NCBI GenBank assembly: GCA_050330095.1
Contig: JBHJOC010000112.1
Coordinates: 1-18,966 of the forward strand
From: JBCBWG01 sp036804185
GTDB lineage: Bacteria > Pseudomonadota > Alphaproteobacteria > Rhizobiales > Hyphomicrobiaceae
DNA length: 18,966 bases
Direction: 5' to 3'
Under the pieces are notes generated by a model. It was not told the DNA's origin. It worked only from the letters and a program-made list of their open reading frames with translations, and did not search any database. A program made the position numbers and the translations under genes. Below are positions 1 to 7,500 of this stretch, one piece after another (position 1 is the stretch's first letter; every line of letters begins with the position of its first letter).

Positions 1-2223
1 GAGCTGTTCCGGACCGACACGCTCGAATTCCGCCAATACGAGCAAATCGACACGACGTTCCCTTCGAGCGAGTTCGATGTCCTTGTCGTTGTCGAGGGTG
101 ACACACTCCTCACCCGCGCCGGTCTTGGCGCGTTCGGGGATGCTGCAATCGAACTGCAGCTGACCGATGGCGTCGCTGGCATCGTCTCCATGCTTTCGGC
201 CCGCGGTGCCCTCGACGCCAACGGGTATGCGGCGCCCGTCGTGCCTGATCTTCTGCCAGACGACGAGAACGAGTTTGCGCGCGTAGTTGCGACGCTCCGC
301 GAAAATGAAATCGTCCGCGGCAAGTTTCTGTCTGACGACGGTCGCCTCGCAATGATCGTCATCTCGCTCGATCGACAGCGCGCTGCAGAGGAAGGCACCG
401 ACGGGATTATCGGGGAAATCCGAACGGCCCTGGCCACCGCACTCGGCGAGAGCGGCCTCTCGTTCGAGTTGACGGGTGCTCCCGTCATGCAGATGGAAAT
501 CAGGAACGCGGTCCAGCGCGACAGGTTGATCTACAATGGTCTTGGCCTCGTGCTCGGACTCGTCGTGGCCTATGTCTTCTTCCGCAGGCTGTCGTTGACC
601 TTGCTCGCGGTTCTCGGCCCAGCGCTCGCCATCCTTTGGACCCTTGGTGTCATTGGCGGTCTCGATTACCGGCTCAACCTCTTCATCAACGTCTTAACTC
701 CGCTGATCCTGGTGTCGGGATTCTCCGATTCCATGCATCTCGTGATGGCCATCCGCCGCGATATCGTCGCTGGCGTCGACCGTCTCGAAGCAGCACGCCG
801 CGCGGTCCGTGACGTCGCGCCCGCCTGCCTCCTGACGGCCATGAACGCTGCAATCGCACTCGCCTCATTTGCCCTTGCGGAATCAGCCTTGGTCCGCACA
901 TTCGGTCAAGCTGCCATCATCGCGGTCGGCATTTCGTATCTCTGCGTTGCCGTTGTCGTGCCCACGCTGGCGGTCTTCATCATTCCCCGGTCAGACGGCC
1001 CGAAGCCGCGCGCCGGTGCTGATGATCAGGCGCCCGTCGACCAAACGCCCCATGCGGGCGAAGGCATCGCCGACGAGGACTGGGCCATTGCCACCGTTCG
1101 GCGCCACACCACCCGACTGACCCGCAGGATCGCGGGCAATGCGCGCCCCGTGCTTGCAGCAGGCGCCACGGTCGTGGTGGCTTGTGGCTTGGCTTATTGG
1201 AACCTGGAGCCATCCTATAGGCTCGCCGATCAGGTCCCTGATCGTGAGCAGGCTCTGAGTGCAACCGCCAAACTCGACGACAAGCTCACCGGCGCGAACC
1301 CCGTACACGTGATGTTGTCGTGGCAAGACGGTCGGCAGCTCTATGCACCCGACACCCTCGACCTCATCGGTGACGTGCACGACGTGCTTCAACGTGTTGC
1401 CGGGCTCGGCAACGTGTGGTCGCTCGAAAGCCTAAGGATCTGGCTGGCACGCAGCGGTCAGACGGATCCAGGCGTTGTCGCGCGGTTCGTTGGGATACTG
1501 CCAGAGCATTTGGTCCGCCGGTTCATCTCCGCAGACGGCCGCTCTGTTCTGGTCACAGGGCGCCTGCCGGATCTCGATGCCAGCGAAATCTTGCCCGTCG
1601 TTGAGCGGATCGATGATGCACTCGCCCCCTTGCGCGTGAAACATCCAGATGTCGAGATCGCGGTCACTGGCCTGCCTGCGATCGCGGCGCGCAATTCGGC
1701 GAAACTGATCGGTGAGCTGAACCTCGGTCTGATCGGCGACATGTTCGTGATCTTCATTTTCCTCGGCATCGCCTTGCGCTCGGTACTTGCTGGTGTCGCG
1801 AGCATCCTGCCGTCGTTCTTCCCGATCTTTGCGACCGGCACGCTGGTGTTCTTCACCACCGGCGGCCTGCAGTTCGCCTCGATCATCGCGATTACGGTTG
1901 CGTTCGCCTTGGCCATCGATTCGACGATCCATTTCCTGAACCGCTTCAGTCTCGAGGAAGAACGGCTCGCACCACTCGGCGCTTCAACGTCTGATGTACT
2001 CGTCGCCACGATGTTTCACATCGGCCCGCCCGTCGTTCTGACGACGATCGTGCTCGCCCTCGGCCTCGGCGTAACGGTGCTGTCCGACTTGCCCTCACTT
2101 CGGATGTTCGGCGCGCTGACGGCGGCCTGCCTTGCAGCGTCGCTCGTCGGACAACTCGTGATCCTGCCAGCCGTCATAGCGGTTTATCGCGACTGCTGGC
2201 CGCGCCATGAGCGACGGGTGTGA
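1..2223 (+). CDS. RND/MMPL-superfamily exporter, 5'-truncated by the window edge
   Basis: The reading frame is open from base 1 to the TGA at 2221-2223 (740 codons), so the N-terminus, probably first TM helix and about 40-50 residues, lies outside the window. Two halves follow the RND layout. A periplasmic loop (visible residues ~1-170) precedes a TM bundle (~176-330) with the motif GFSDSMHL; a second TM helix opening (~380-400) precedes another periplasmic loop; a last TM bundle (~575 to the end) carries AFALAIDSTIHFLNRF. The Asp in each TM motif is typical of proton-coupled RND/SSD helices. Family knowledge: such proteins are inner-membrane exporters of lipids or hydrophobic molecules (MMPL, HpnN and 'predicted exporter of the RND superfamily'). 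Substrate cannot be told. The gene converges with the next one, leaving only 25 bp between stop codons, and no clear terminator is seen there. Confidence 0.9.
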   Translation, partial: ELFRTDTLEFRQYEQIDTTFPSSEFDVLVVVEGDTLLTRAGLGAFGDAAIELQLTDGVAGIVSMLSARGALDANGYAAPVVPDLLPDDENEFARVVATLRENEIVRGKFLSDDGRLAMIVISLDRQRAAEEGTDGIIGEIRTALATALGESGLSFELTGAPVMQMEIRNAVQRDRLIYNGLGLVLGLVVAYVFFRRLSLTLLAVLGPALAILWTLGVIGGLDYRLNLFINVLTPLILVSGFSDSMHLVMAIRRDIVAGVDRLEAARRAVRDVAPACLLTAMNAAIALASFALAESALVRTFGQAAIIAVGISYLCVAVVVPTLAVFIIPRSDGPKPRAGADDQAPVDQTPHAGEGIADEDWAIATVRRHTTRLTRRIAGNARPVLAAGATVVVACGLAYWNLEPSYRLADQVPDREQALSATAKLDDKLTGANPVHVMLSWQDGRQLYAPDTLDLIGDVHDVLQRVAGLGNVWSLESLRIWLARSGQTDPGVVARFVGILPEHLVRRFISADGRSVLVTGRLPDLDASEILPVVERIDDALAPLRVKHPDVEIAVTGLPAIAARNSAKLIGELNLGLIGDMFVIFIFLGIALRSVLAGVASILPSFFPIFATGTLVFFTTGGLQFASIIAITVAFALAIDSTIHFLNRFSLEEERLAPLGASTSDVLVATMFHIGPPVVLTTIVLALGLGVTVLSDLPSLRMFGALTAACLAASLVGQLVILPAVIAVYRDCWPRHERRV

Positions 2224-2248
2224 GAGCCCGATCTCGCCCCCCGGGCCG

Positions 2249-3190
2249 TCAGCCGACCCGCATGCGGTTGGCACGACGCTGAGACCAGATATTGATGGCG
2301 TTACCGGCAATGATCAGCGTTGCGCCGATCCCGACGAGCGGGTCGATCATTTCCCCATAGGCCAGATAGCCGATCGCACCGATCAGTGGCAGGCGCAGAA
2401 AGTCCATTGGCGCCACGACCATCGCGTCTGCCTCGGCAAATGCGCGCGCCAGCGCGAAGTGGGCTGCAAGGCTCGTCAGACCAACCGTCACCATCCAGCC
2501 AAATGCTTCGGGTCCTGGCACTGCAAAGCTCGAAGCAACGAGCCCACCCGACAGGATAAGCTGCATCCAAGACATGTGGAACAGGATCGTCAGCGCGCTG
2601 TGCTCCCGGGTCAACCACTTCGTTCCGATCATGGAGAGCGCGAAGCCGATCGCAGACAGGAGTGCAAGCGCGGAGCCAAAGTCGATCTCGTTCGCACCGG
2701 GCCGGACGATCACCAGGATGCCGAGGAACCCGAGGAAGCCGGCTGCAACGCGCGCTCCGGTAAAGCGCTCGCCAAGCAGGAGCCACGCGAAAACGGCAAC
2801 CCACAAGGGTGCCGTGAACTCGAGAGCAAAAAGCTGTGCGAGGGGGATGAGCGAGAGCGCGTGAAACCAACTGAACTGCGCGCCAAAGTGGACGAGGTTA
2901 CGTGCCGCGTGCAGCCCCAGGTTACGCGGCGCAACTTGACGGAACCCCGGTCGCGACATCCCGATCAGGATCGTCACGACGACGGCACCGACAAGGCTGC
3001 GCATGAACATGATCTCGAACGTGTCCGAGAATGCTGCCGTCGTCCGCCCTGCCTCCGCAGCGAGCGCCCGGGCAGCCTCGCGCCCCGCGACCGCAACGAG
3101 CGAGAACGCGGTCAGAGCAAGCCCCATCCAGGCAAGGGCGCGCAGCGGATTTTGTTGCGGACGATCGGGCGACACTTCTGCCCTCGACAT
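2249..3190 (-). CDS. EamA/DMT-family permease
   Basis: A 313-residue, strongly hydrophobic protein with about ten predicted TM helices in two EamA repeats (roughly residues 20-155 and 165-300). The first repeat ends with the typical stretch LGERFTGARVAAGFLGFLGI followed by VIVRPG, a hallmark of the drug/metabolite transporter superfamily; the second repeat has the matching AYGEMIDPLVGIGATLIIAG. Members move amino acids, nucleobases, drugs or other small metabolites across the inner membrane; substrate is not inferable. The ATG at 3190 has no good Shine-Dalgarno sequence. A start at internal Met22 is possible but would also lack one. A long non-coding region with strong inverted repeats lies directly upstream (3191-3692), which may be its leader. 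The open frame on the opposite strand (2207-3205) is a shadow. Confidence 0.92.
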   Translation of the reverse strand: MSRAEVSPDRPQQNPLRALAWMGLALTAFSLVAVAGREAARALAAEAGRTTAAFSDTFEIMFMRSLVGAVVVTILIGMSRPGFRQVAPRNLGLHAARNLVHFGAQFSWFHALSLIPLAQLFALEFTAPLWVAVFAWLLLGERFTGARVAAGFLGFLGILVIVRPGANEIDFGSALALLSAIGFALSMIGTKWLTREHSALTILFHMSWMQLILSGGLVASSFAVPGPEAFGWMVTVGLTSLAAHFALARAFAEADAMVVAPMDFLRLPLIGAIGYLAYGEMIDPLVGIGATLIIAGNAINIWSQRRANRMRVG

Positions 3191-3257
3191 GACGTTTCGA
3201 GATGAACGGCGGGACGCGCGACTCGAAGCGCAGCGCGCGATGCCTCAGTCAACGCCG

Positions 3258-3295
3258 GTCCGCCTGTTTAGGTCGAGCAGTTTCAACAGCCGGAC
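3258..3295 (-). repeat. Inverted repeat, 11-bp arms with one mismatch
   Basis: Arms 3258-3268 (gtccgcctgtt) and 3285-3295 (aacagccggac) are complementary at 10 of 11 positions around a 16-nt loop. It lies 68 nt upstream of the DMT permease start codon, on the side from which that gene would be transcribed. No T-tract follows on either strand, so it is not an intrinsic terminator. It may be part of a structured leader; function unknown. Confidence 0.55.
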
Positions 3296-3343
3296 AAGCC
3301 TTTGGCGCGCGCAGCTGATCTGCAACCCACTCGTACCGCCATT

Positions 3344-3398
3344 CGATCAGAAGTTTCTGCAAGGCGGGTGTTGCGGATGCTGCAGGGACTTCTGATCG
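3344..3398 (-). repeat. Long hairpin, 18-bp arms (16 matches, 2 G-T)
   Basis: Arms 3344-3361 (cgatcagaagtttctgca) and 3381-3398 (tgcagggacttctgatcg) pair over 18 positions: 16 Watson-Crick pairs plus two T opposite G on the + strand, separated by a 19-nt loop. A stem this long is not expected by chance in an intergenic gap. It lacks a following T-tract in either direction. Together with the hairpin at 3258-3295 it suggests a structured RNA, a regulatory leader of the DMT permease, or a palindromic repeat element. Confidence 0.65.
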
Positions 3399-3590
3399 GC
3401 TGCCCTCGCCAAGCCCGTAGCACATCGCGCCCGTCGATTGGCTCTTGCGGGGGGTTGCGGGTTGAAGCACCGCTCAGCGTCCGTTGCATGGTCTGCATGC
3501 ACACCCAAACGGCCGGCCGACGCAGGCCATGAAGTCCCTGGGGTTCTGAAAATCCTGCAGTGCTAGCGCCTGCTGTCGCAGACAGTCCTG

Positions 3591-3612
3591 GCTGCGGCCG
3601 AGGCGCCGCAGC
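3591..3612. repeat. Perfect 8-bp hairpin in the intergenic region
   Basis: Arms gctgcggc (3591-3598) and gccgcagc (3605-3612) are perfect complements around a 6-nt loop. It lies about 80 nt downstream of the stop codon of the small secreted protein gene (-). No run of T follows, so a Rho-independent terminator is not supported. Confidence 0.4.
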
Positions 3613-3692
3613 ACAAGGCGCTGACGCCCCGCAACGGCGTGCAGGCCGCGAAGGGAGCCCCTCGCAGCCCAACGGCTCCCATCACCGTACGC

Positions 3693-3962
3693 TTACATCT
3701 TCGCAATCATATCCTTGAGTTCGTCGCGAGCCTTTGCAGCATCGGCGAATTTGCTCGTTTCACACATCGCTTCGATCTTCACGACCGCATCTTCGATCTG
3801 CTTCAGCTGGGCATCGCTCAACGTTTTCTGATCCGCTGTTTGAATAACGTCGAGCGTCGCGTTGAAGCAGTCGCGCTGCGTTTCCGCGAACGCTGGGCTC
3901 ACGACGGCAAGGCAGAGCATGCCCGCGAGAAGCTGGCGGGAGACTGAGAGGCGCTTCGACAT
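3693..3962 (-). CDS. Small secreted protein of unknown function (89 aa)
   Basis: I chose the ATG at 3962 because AAGGAG sits 9 nt upstream and because the product then begins with a clean signal peptide: positively charged MSKR, hydrophobic core LLAGMLCLAVV, and an A-F-A cleavage site after residue 26. The longer frame from 4052 would bury this signal. The mature part (~63 residues) is acidic, predicted helical, and has two cysteines (Cys32, Cys67) that could form a disulfide in the periplasm. The ending KARDELKDMIAKM looks like an amphipathic helix. I do not recognise the family. It lies 123 bp downstream of the HAD phosphatase on the same strand and has its own strong ribosome binding site, so it may be cotranscribed or independent. 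Confidence 0.8.
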   Translation of the reverse strand: MSKRLSVSRQLLAGMLCLAVVSPAFAETQRDCFNATLDVIQTADQKTLSDAQLKQIEDAVVKIEAMCETSKFADAAKARDELKDMIAKM

Positions 3963-4085
3963 CCACTTTGACTCCTTAAGTCCTGTCGAGGAAACCGGCG
4001 CGCGTAACAACATGTGTTTTGTGTCGCCATCACGACGACTTCGGCACCGCACGTGGGCAGACGCATCGCTGGGCGCGGATTCACC

Positions 4086-4772
4086 TCAGCAGCCAATGCC
4101 GATGATCCGAACAAGTGCCTCGTCGAACTCATCATACCCCGAAATTACTGCGTTGCAGCCGAGATCCGTTATCGGAATGTGCGTATAACCGAACGTGACG
4201 CCGATGATCGGCACGCCGGCAGCCTTGGCCGTCGCGACGTCGACGTCGCTGTCTCCCACCATCAGCGCACGTTGACCCAATCCGCCGGCCGAACGGACTG
4301 CGTTCAGAAGATGGCGGGGATCGGGCTTGTGCACAGGATAGGTGTCACGCCCTGCAACGACGTCGAACAGTGAGAGCATATCGAGGGCTTCGAGTAACGC
4401 GCATGACGGCTCTTCGAGCTTGTTGGTGCACACAACGCAGCGCGCACCATCGCCAGCAAGGCGCGCAACGACCTCGTGAACCCCAGGGAAAGGGCGGCTG
4501 TAGTCGGCGATGTGGCGCCGATAATGATCGAGAAAGAACGCAAACATCCGATCGAGTTCCGCCTCTGCGAGCTCGATGCCCACGGCACCACAGCCCTCGC
4601 CGAGAATGCGCCGGCTGCCGTGACTGATCCATGGACGCAGCTTCACATCCGGCACGGCGGGATAACCGAAGTGGGTGAGCGTTGCTCGTGCCGTGGCGAG
4701 GAGGTGGGGCGCAGTATCGATCAGGGTCCCGTCAAGGTCGAACGCCACGGTCCAACCCTCAAGATTGCGCAT
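4086..4772 (-). CDS. gph: HAD-superfamily phosphatase, phosphoglycolate phosphatase type
   Basis: The start at 4772 is preferred over the longer frame (4832): GGGGGA lies about 7 nt upstream and the product MRNLEGWTVAFDLDGTLIDT begins as Gph proteins do. All HAD motifs are present in the 228-aa product: nucleophile and acid Asp12/Asp14 (DLDGT), Thr116 (CTNK), Lys149 (HKPDP) and Asp174/Asp178 (GDSDVD). A helical C1 cap lies between motifs I and II (about residues 20-95). Known role of the family: hydrolysis of 2-phosphoglycolate to glycolate, a by-product of DNA repair or of Rubisco oxygenation; related members act on other sugar phosphates, so the substrate is an inference. It is divergent from rpiA, an arrangement that fits a shared sugar-phosphate context. 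Confidence 0.85.
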   Translation of the reverse strand: MRNLEGWTVAFDLDGTLIDTAPHLLATARATLTHFGYPAVPDVKLRPWISHGSRRILGEGCGAVGIELAEAELDRMFAFFLDHYRRHIADYSRPFPGVHEVVARLAGDGARCVVCTNKLEEPSCALLEALDMLSLFDVVAGRDTYPVHKPDPRHLLNAVRSAGGLGQRALMVGDSDVDVATAKAAGVPIIGVTFGYTHIPITDLGCNAVISGYDEFDEALVRIIGIGC

Positions 4773-4986
4773 CGAAATTCCCCCATGACTGCGCCAGTTC
4801 ATGCCATCGTTGCATGATCGAACGCTCATCATCCAACAGCGGCATGGTTACCAAGCTTGCCCGCGTGTTGGAACGCCCGACGTCACTGCTGTCAACTAAG
4901 CGCGACACAACTTGCCGGGCGGGCCATTGCGGCTTAACAGGATAGGCAGCTCACGATCGGGCCGCGGACGTAAATGCGCGGGCTAT

Positions 4987-5003
4987 CGGCAGTTTTGCTG
5001 CCG
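4987..5003. repeat. Small hairpin in the gph/rpiA divergent region
   Basis: cggcag (4987-4992) and ctgccg (4998-5003) are perfect 6-bp arms around a TTTTG loop. It lies 57 nt upstream of the chosen rpiA start and in the shared region with the divergent phosphatase gene. It might be an operator or just part of the 5' leader; no promoter could be assigned with confidence in this 287-bp gap. Confidence 0.3.
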
Positions 5004-5059
5004 GGCCGAATGAATTCGTTAGCCGCCAGGGACATGCCGAATTGAACAAGAGACGTCAG

Positions 5060-5797
5060 ATGGACCCAGCGACCCTCAAGCGTCGGGCAGCCGAAGCCGC
5101 GATTGAACTCGTGGAACCGGGCATGAAAATCGGTCTTGGCACTGGGTCTACGGCAAGCGCCTTCGTCGCAGCCCTTGGCGCACGCGTCGCCGCGGGCCTT
5201 GATGTCATCTGTGTTCCAACATCCGAAGAGACGCGGCGCCAGGCGGTGGAACTCGCGATTCCTCTGACGACGCTGGATGATGAGCCTTTCCTCGATCTGA
5301 CGGTGGACGGCGCCGACGAAATCGATGGCTCACTGCGCCTGATCAAGGGTGGGGGGGGTGCACTGCTGCGCGAGAAGATCGTTGCTGCCGCATCCGAACG
5401 CATGGTGGTGATCGCTGACGGGTCCAAGCTCGTCGACAAGCTCGGCGCTTTCCCTGTCCCGATCGAGGTCGTGCGCTTCGGCATTCACGCCACCCTCAAC
5501 ATGGTTGAGATGCTGTCGGCTGACGCCGGCTGCACGGGCCCGATCACGCTGCGGCGCACAGCGGATGGCAAACCATTCATAACTGATAACGGCAACCTCA
5601 TCCTAGATTGCGCGTTCAAGCAGATCGAGAACCCGGAGTTGCTCGCCGAGGTCCTGCAGTTCGTTCCGGGCGTCGTCGATCACGGCTTGTTCATCGGCCT
5701 AGCCGATGTTGCCTATGTTGCAGCCGCGACCGAGCTCATCGTTCTTTCCGCCGCTCGCGAGGCAGATAGCAACGACACGATGGACGAACAGACCTGA
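5060..5797 (+). CDS. rpiA: Ribose-5-phosphate isomerase A
   Basis: The 245-aa product from the ATG at 5060 starts MDPATLKRRAAEAAIELVEP, as RpiA proteins do; an upstream in-frame TTG at 5042 would add six residues and has AGGGA before it, so it cannot be excluded. It interconverts ribose-5-phosphate and ribulose-5-phosphate in the cytosolic pentose phosphate pathway. The phosphate-binding loop GTGSTA (residues 27-32), the catalytic signature DGADEID (83-89) and KGGGGALLREK (96-106) are intact. The E. coli catalytic residues Asp81, Asp84, Lys94 and Glu103 correspond to Asp83, Asp86, Lys96 and Glu105 here. A run of eight G (5351-5358) encodes part of the glycine loop. It is the first gene of a + strand series; gor follows after 275 bp. 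Confidence 0.96.
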   Translation: MDPATLKRRAAEAAIELVEPGMKIGLGTGSTASAFVAALGARVAAGLDVICVPTSEETRRQAVELAIPLTTLDDEPFLDLTVDGADEIDGSLRLIKGGGGALLREKIVAAASERMVVIADGSKLVDKLGAFPVPIEVVRFGIHATLNMVEMLSADAGCTGPITLRRTADGKPFITDNGNLILDCAFKQIENPELLAEVLQFVPGVVDHGLFIGLADVAYVAAATELIVLSAAREADSNDTMDEQT

Positions 5798-5963
5798 CCG
5801 GTCGGCAGCCCCACAGAAATTTGAGCGTTTCCATTCTAAAATGTGATCGGTCTGGCCGCTGAAGTCAGCAACATGTGTTGGGCCCATTCCGGGCGCGCGC
5901 CCGTCTCTGACAGTCGGGTCGTTCTTGCACCTGCCCTCAGGTCTCGATACCAGCTGCTGGACG

Positions 5964-5980
5964 GACCCGAACGTCGGGTC
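5964..5980. repeat. Perfect 7-bp hairpin in the rpiA-gor gap
   Basis: gacccga (5964-5970) and tcgggtc (5974-5980) are perfect complements around acg. The heptamer tcgggtc also occurs at 5914-5920 in the same 275-bp gap. It is not followed by a T-tract. A regulatory site upstream of gor is possible but unproven. Nothing else in the gap looks like a gene. Confidence 0.35.
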
Positions 5981-6072
5981 GCACCACGTCCTCAAGCTCG
6001 TCTTTCGAGAGCCTCTGCAGCCTTCCGACCCGTGCGGTCAGCCGTCAGCCCCGCCACGCCTGGAGATCCGCC

Positions 6073-7449
6073 ATGACATCCTACGACTACGATCTGTTCG
6101 TCATCGGTGGCGGCTCTGGTGGGGTTCGAGCGGCGCGGGTCGCAGCTCAACACGGCGCGCGCGTTGGCATCGCCGAGGAGTCAAGATTTGGCGGGACCTG
6201 CGTCATTCGTGGATGCGTGCCAAAGAAGCTCTTGGTTTATGCGAGCCGCTTCGGTCACGAGTTCGAGGATGCAGCGGGCTTCGGCTGGAAGGTCGAACAG
6301 ACGAGTTTCGATTGGCCGACCTTGCTCGCCAATAAGAACCGTGAAATCGCACGCCTCGAAGGGCTCTATCACCAGAACCTCATCAAGGCGGGCGTCGAGA
6401 CATTCGCAACTCGCGCCGTGCTCGAGGGTCCGAACGCCGTGCGGTTGCTCGCAGAAGACCGCACCGTGACAGCGGGCGTCATCTTGATTGCCGTGGGGGG
6501 CCGGCCATCGCGCGATGAGAGCCTTTCAGGCATCGAGCACGTCATCACTTCGGACGAGGCGTTCGAACTTGAGCGGTTGCCGGAGCGCATCGTGATCGCA
6601 GGTGGCGGCTATATCTCCGTCGAATTTGCCGGGATCTTCGCCGGCCTCGGTGTCGAGACGACGATCATCTACCGTGGGGAAAAGGTGCTGCGCGGCTTTG
6701 ACGACGACCTGCGCGACGCCCTGACAGAGGCCTATCTCGCGCGCGGGATCCGGATCGTCACAAACGACATCTTTGCGCGTATCGAAAAGCAGCCGCAGGG
6801 CCTTGTCGGGCACCTGAGAAGCGGCGGCGCCCTCGAAGCCGACACCATCATGTTTGCCATTGGACGGCGGCCACACACCGCCGGCCTCGGTCTCGAGACA
6901 GCGGGCATCAAAACCCGGCCCGACGGCGCCATCATCGTTGACGGCGTGCAGCAAACCTCCTGCCCGAGTGTCTATGCCGTCGGCGACGTGACCGGACGGG
7001 TCGAACTGACACCTGTCGCGATCCGCGAAGGGCACGCCTTCGCCGATACGGTATTCGGCGGCAATACCCGCACCACCAGCTATGAGATGATCCCGACGGC
7101 CGTCTTCTCCACACCCGAGCTTGGCACCGTCGGCCTGCCCGAGCACGCAGCCGTGCAGCATCATCCGCACCTCGACGTCTATCTTTCAGATTTTCGGCCG
7201 ATGAAGGCGACGCTCGCTGGTTCAAGCGAACGCATGCGCATGAAGCTGTTGGTCGATCGCCCCACGGACCGGGTCGTTGGCTGCCATATCGCTGGCGCGG
7301 ACGCCGGGGAAATTGCGCAGATGGCTGCTATCGCCATGCGCATGGGAGCCCGCAAAGCTGATTTCGACGCAACGATGGCGTTGCATCCCTCGGCAGCCGA
7401 GGAACTCGTCACGATGCGGACCCCTGCGCGACGCCATGGTGAAGCGTGA
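6073..7449 (+). CDS. gor: Glutathione-disulfide reductase
   Basis: A 458-aa flavoprotein that reduces GSSG to GSH with NADPH in the cytosol. GGAG lies 7-8 nt before the ATG. The FAD-binding motif GGGSGG is at residues 12-17; the redox-active disulfide is in GGTCVIRGCVPKK (Cys43 and Cys48); the NADP-binding fold has GGGYISVEFA followed by IYRGEKVLRGFD, whose arginines fit the NADPH-specific pattern; the second FAD motif is YAVGDV; the C-terminal active-site His438/Glu443 lies in HPSAAEE. Length matches the family (about 450-465). The GCVPKK form distinguishes it from dihydrolipoamide and mercuric reductases (which have GCIP or similar variants). The dehydrogenase gene follows after 51 bp and may be cotranscribed. 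Confidence 0.95.
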   Translation: MTSYDYDLFVIGGGSGGVRAARVAAQHGARVGIAEESRFGGTCVIRGCVPKKLLVYASRFGHEFEDAAGFGWKVEQTSFDWPTLLANKNREIARLEGLYHQNLIKAGVETFATRAVLEGPNAVRLLAEDRTVTAGVILIAVGGRPSRDESLSGIEHVITSDEAFELERLPERIVIAGGGYISVEFAGIFAGLGVETTIIYRGEKVLRGFDDDLRDALTEAYLARGIRIVTNDIFARIEKQPQGLVGHLRSGGALEADTIMFAIGRRPHTAGLGLETAGIKTRPDGAIIVDGVQQTSCPSVYAVGDVTGRVELTPVAIREGHAFADTVFGGNTRTTSYEMIPTAVFSTPELGTVGLPEHAAVQHHPHLDVYLSDFRPMKATLAGSSERMRMKLLVDRPTDRVVGCHIAGADAGEIAQMAAIAMRMGARKADFDATMALHPSAAEELVTMRTPARRHGEA

Positions 7450-7500
7450 CCAACGTGGCAAACGCAATGCGCAATGCGAATTTCCGGAGACGATCGTCAG

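Larger units (their letters stand above)
3191..3692. other. Intergenic region rich in inverted repeats; no convincing gene
   Basis: About 500 bp between the DMT permease start and the end of the small secreted protein gene. Several frames are open but have unlikely compositions (Arg/Ser/Pro-rich). The least implausible is a minus-strand frame from a GTG at 3470 to 3249 (73 aa) containing LLIEWRYEWVADQLRA, but it lacks a Shine-Dalgarno sequence and its body is crossed by an 18-bp fold-back, so I do not call it. The stretch holds three clear fold-backs listed separately (3258-3295, 3344-3398, 3591-3612). I looked for tRNA, SRP RNA, RNase P and tmRNA signatures on both strands and recognised none. 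Confidence 0.5.

Noticed and set aside
2207..3205. 332-aa open frame on +, opposite the DMT permease
   Set aside because: The translation is Arg/Asp/Glu/His/Gln-rich without any fold-like pattern, while the minus strand gives a clear EamA protein. It is an antisense shadow of a GC-biased gene.
3249..3470. 73-aa minus-strand frame containing LLIEWRYEWVADQLRA
   Set aside because: Part of the translation looks protein-like, but the start is GTG without a Shine-Dalgarno and the frame is crossed by a long hairpin. It could be a gene remnant; not enough to call.
3191..3692. tRNA-like, tmRNA, SRP RNA or RNase P RNA in the long gap
   Set aside because: A 'ccgcca' preceded by 'acccact' resembles a tRNA 3' end, but no T-loop consensus, acceptor partner or anticodon arm could be found. 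No core motifs of the other RNAs were seen.
6526..7170. 214-aa open frame on -, inside gor
   Set aside because: Fully contained in gor, which has every glutathione reductase motif; no independent support.
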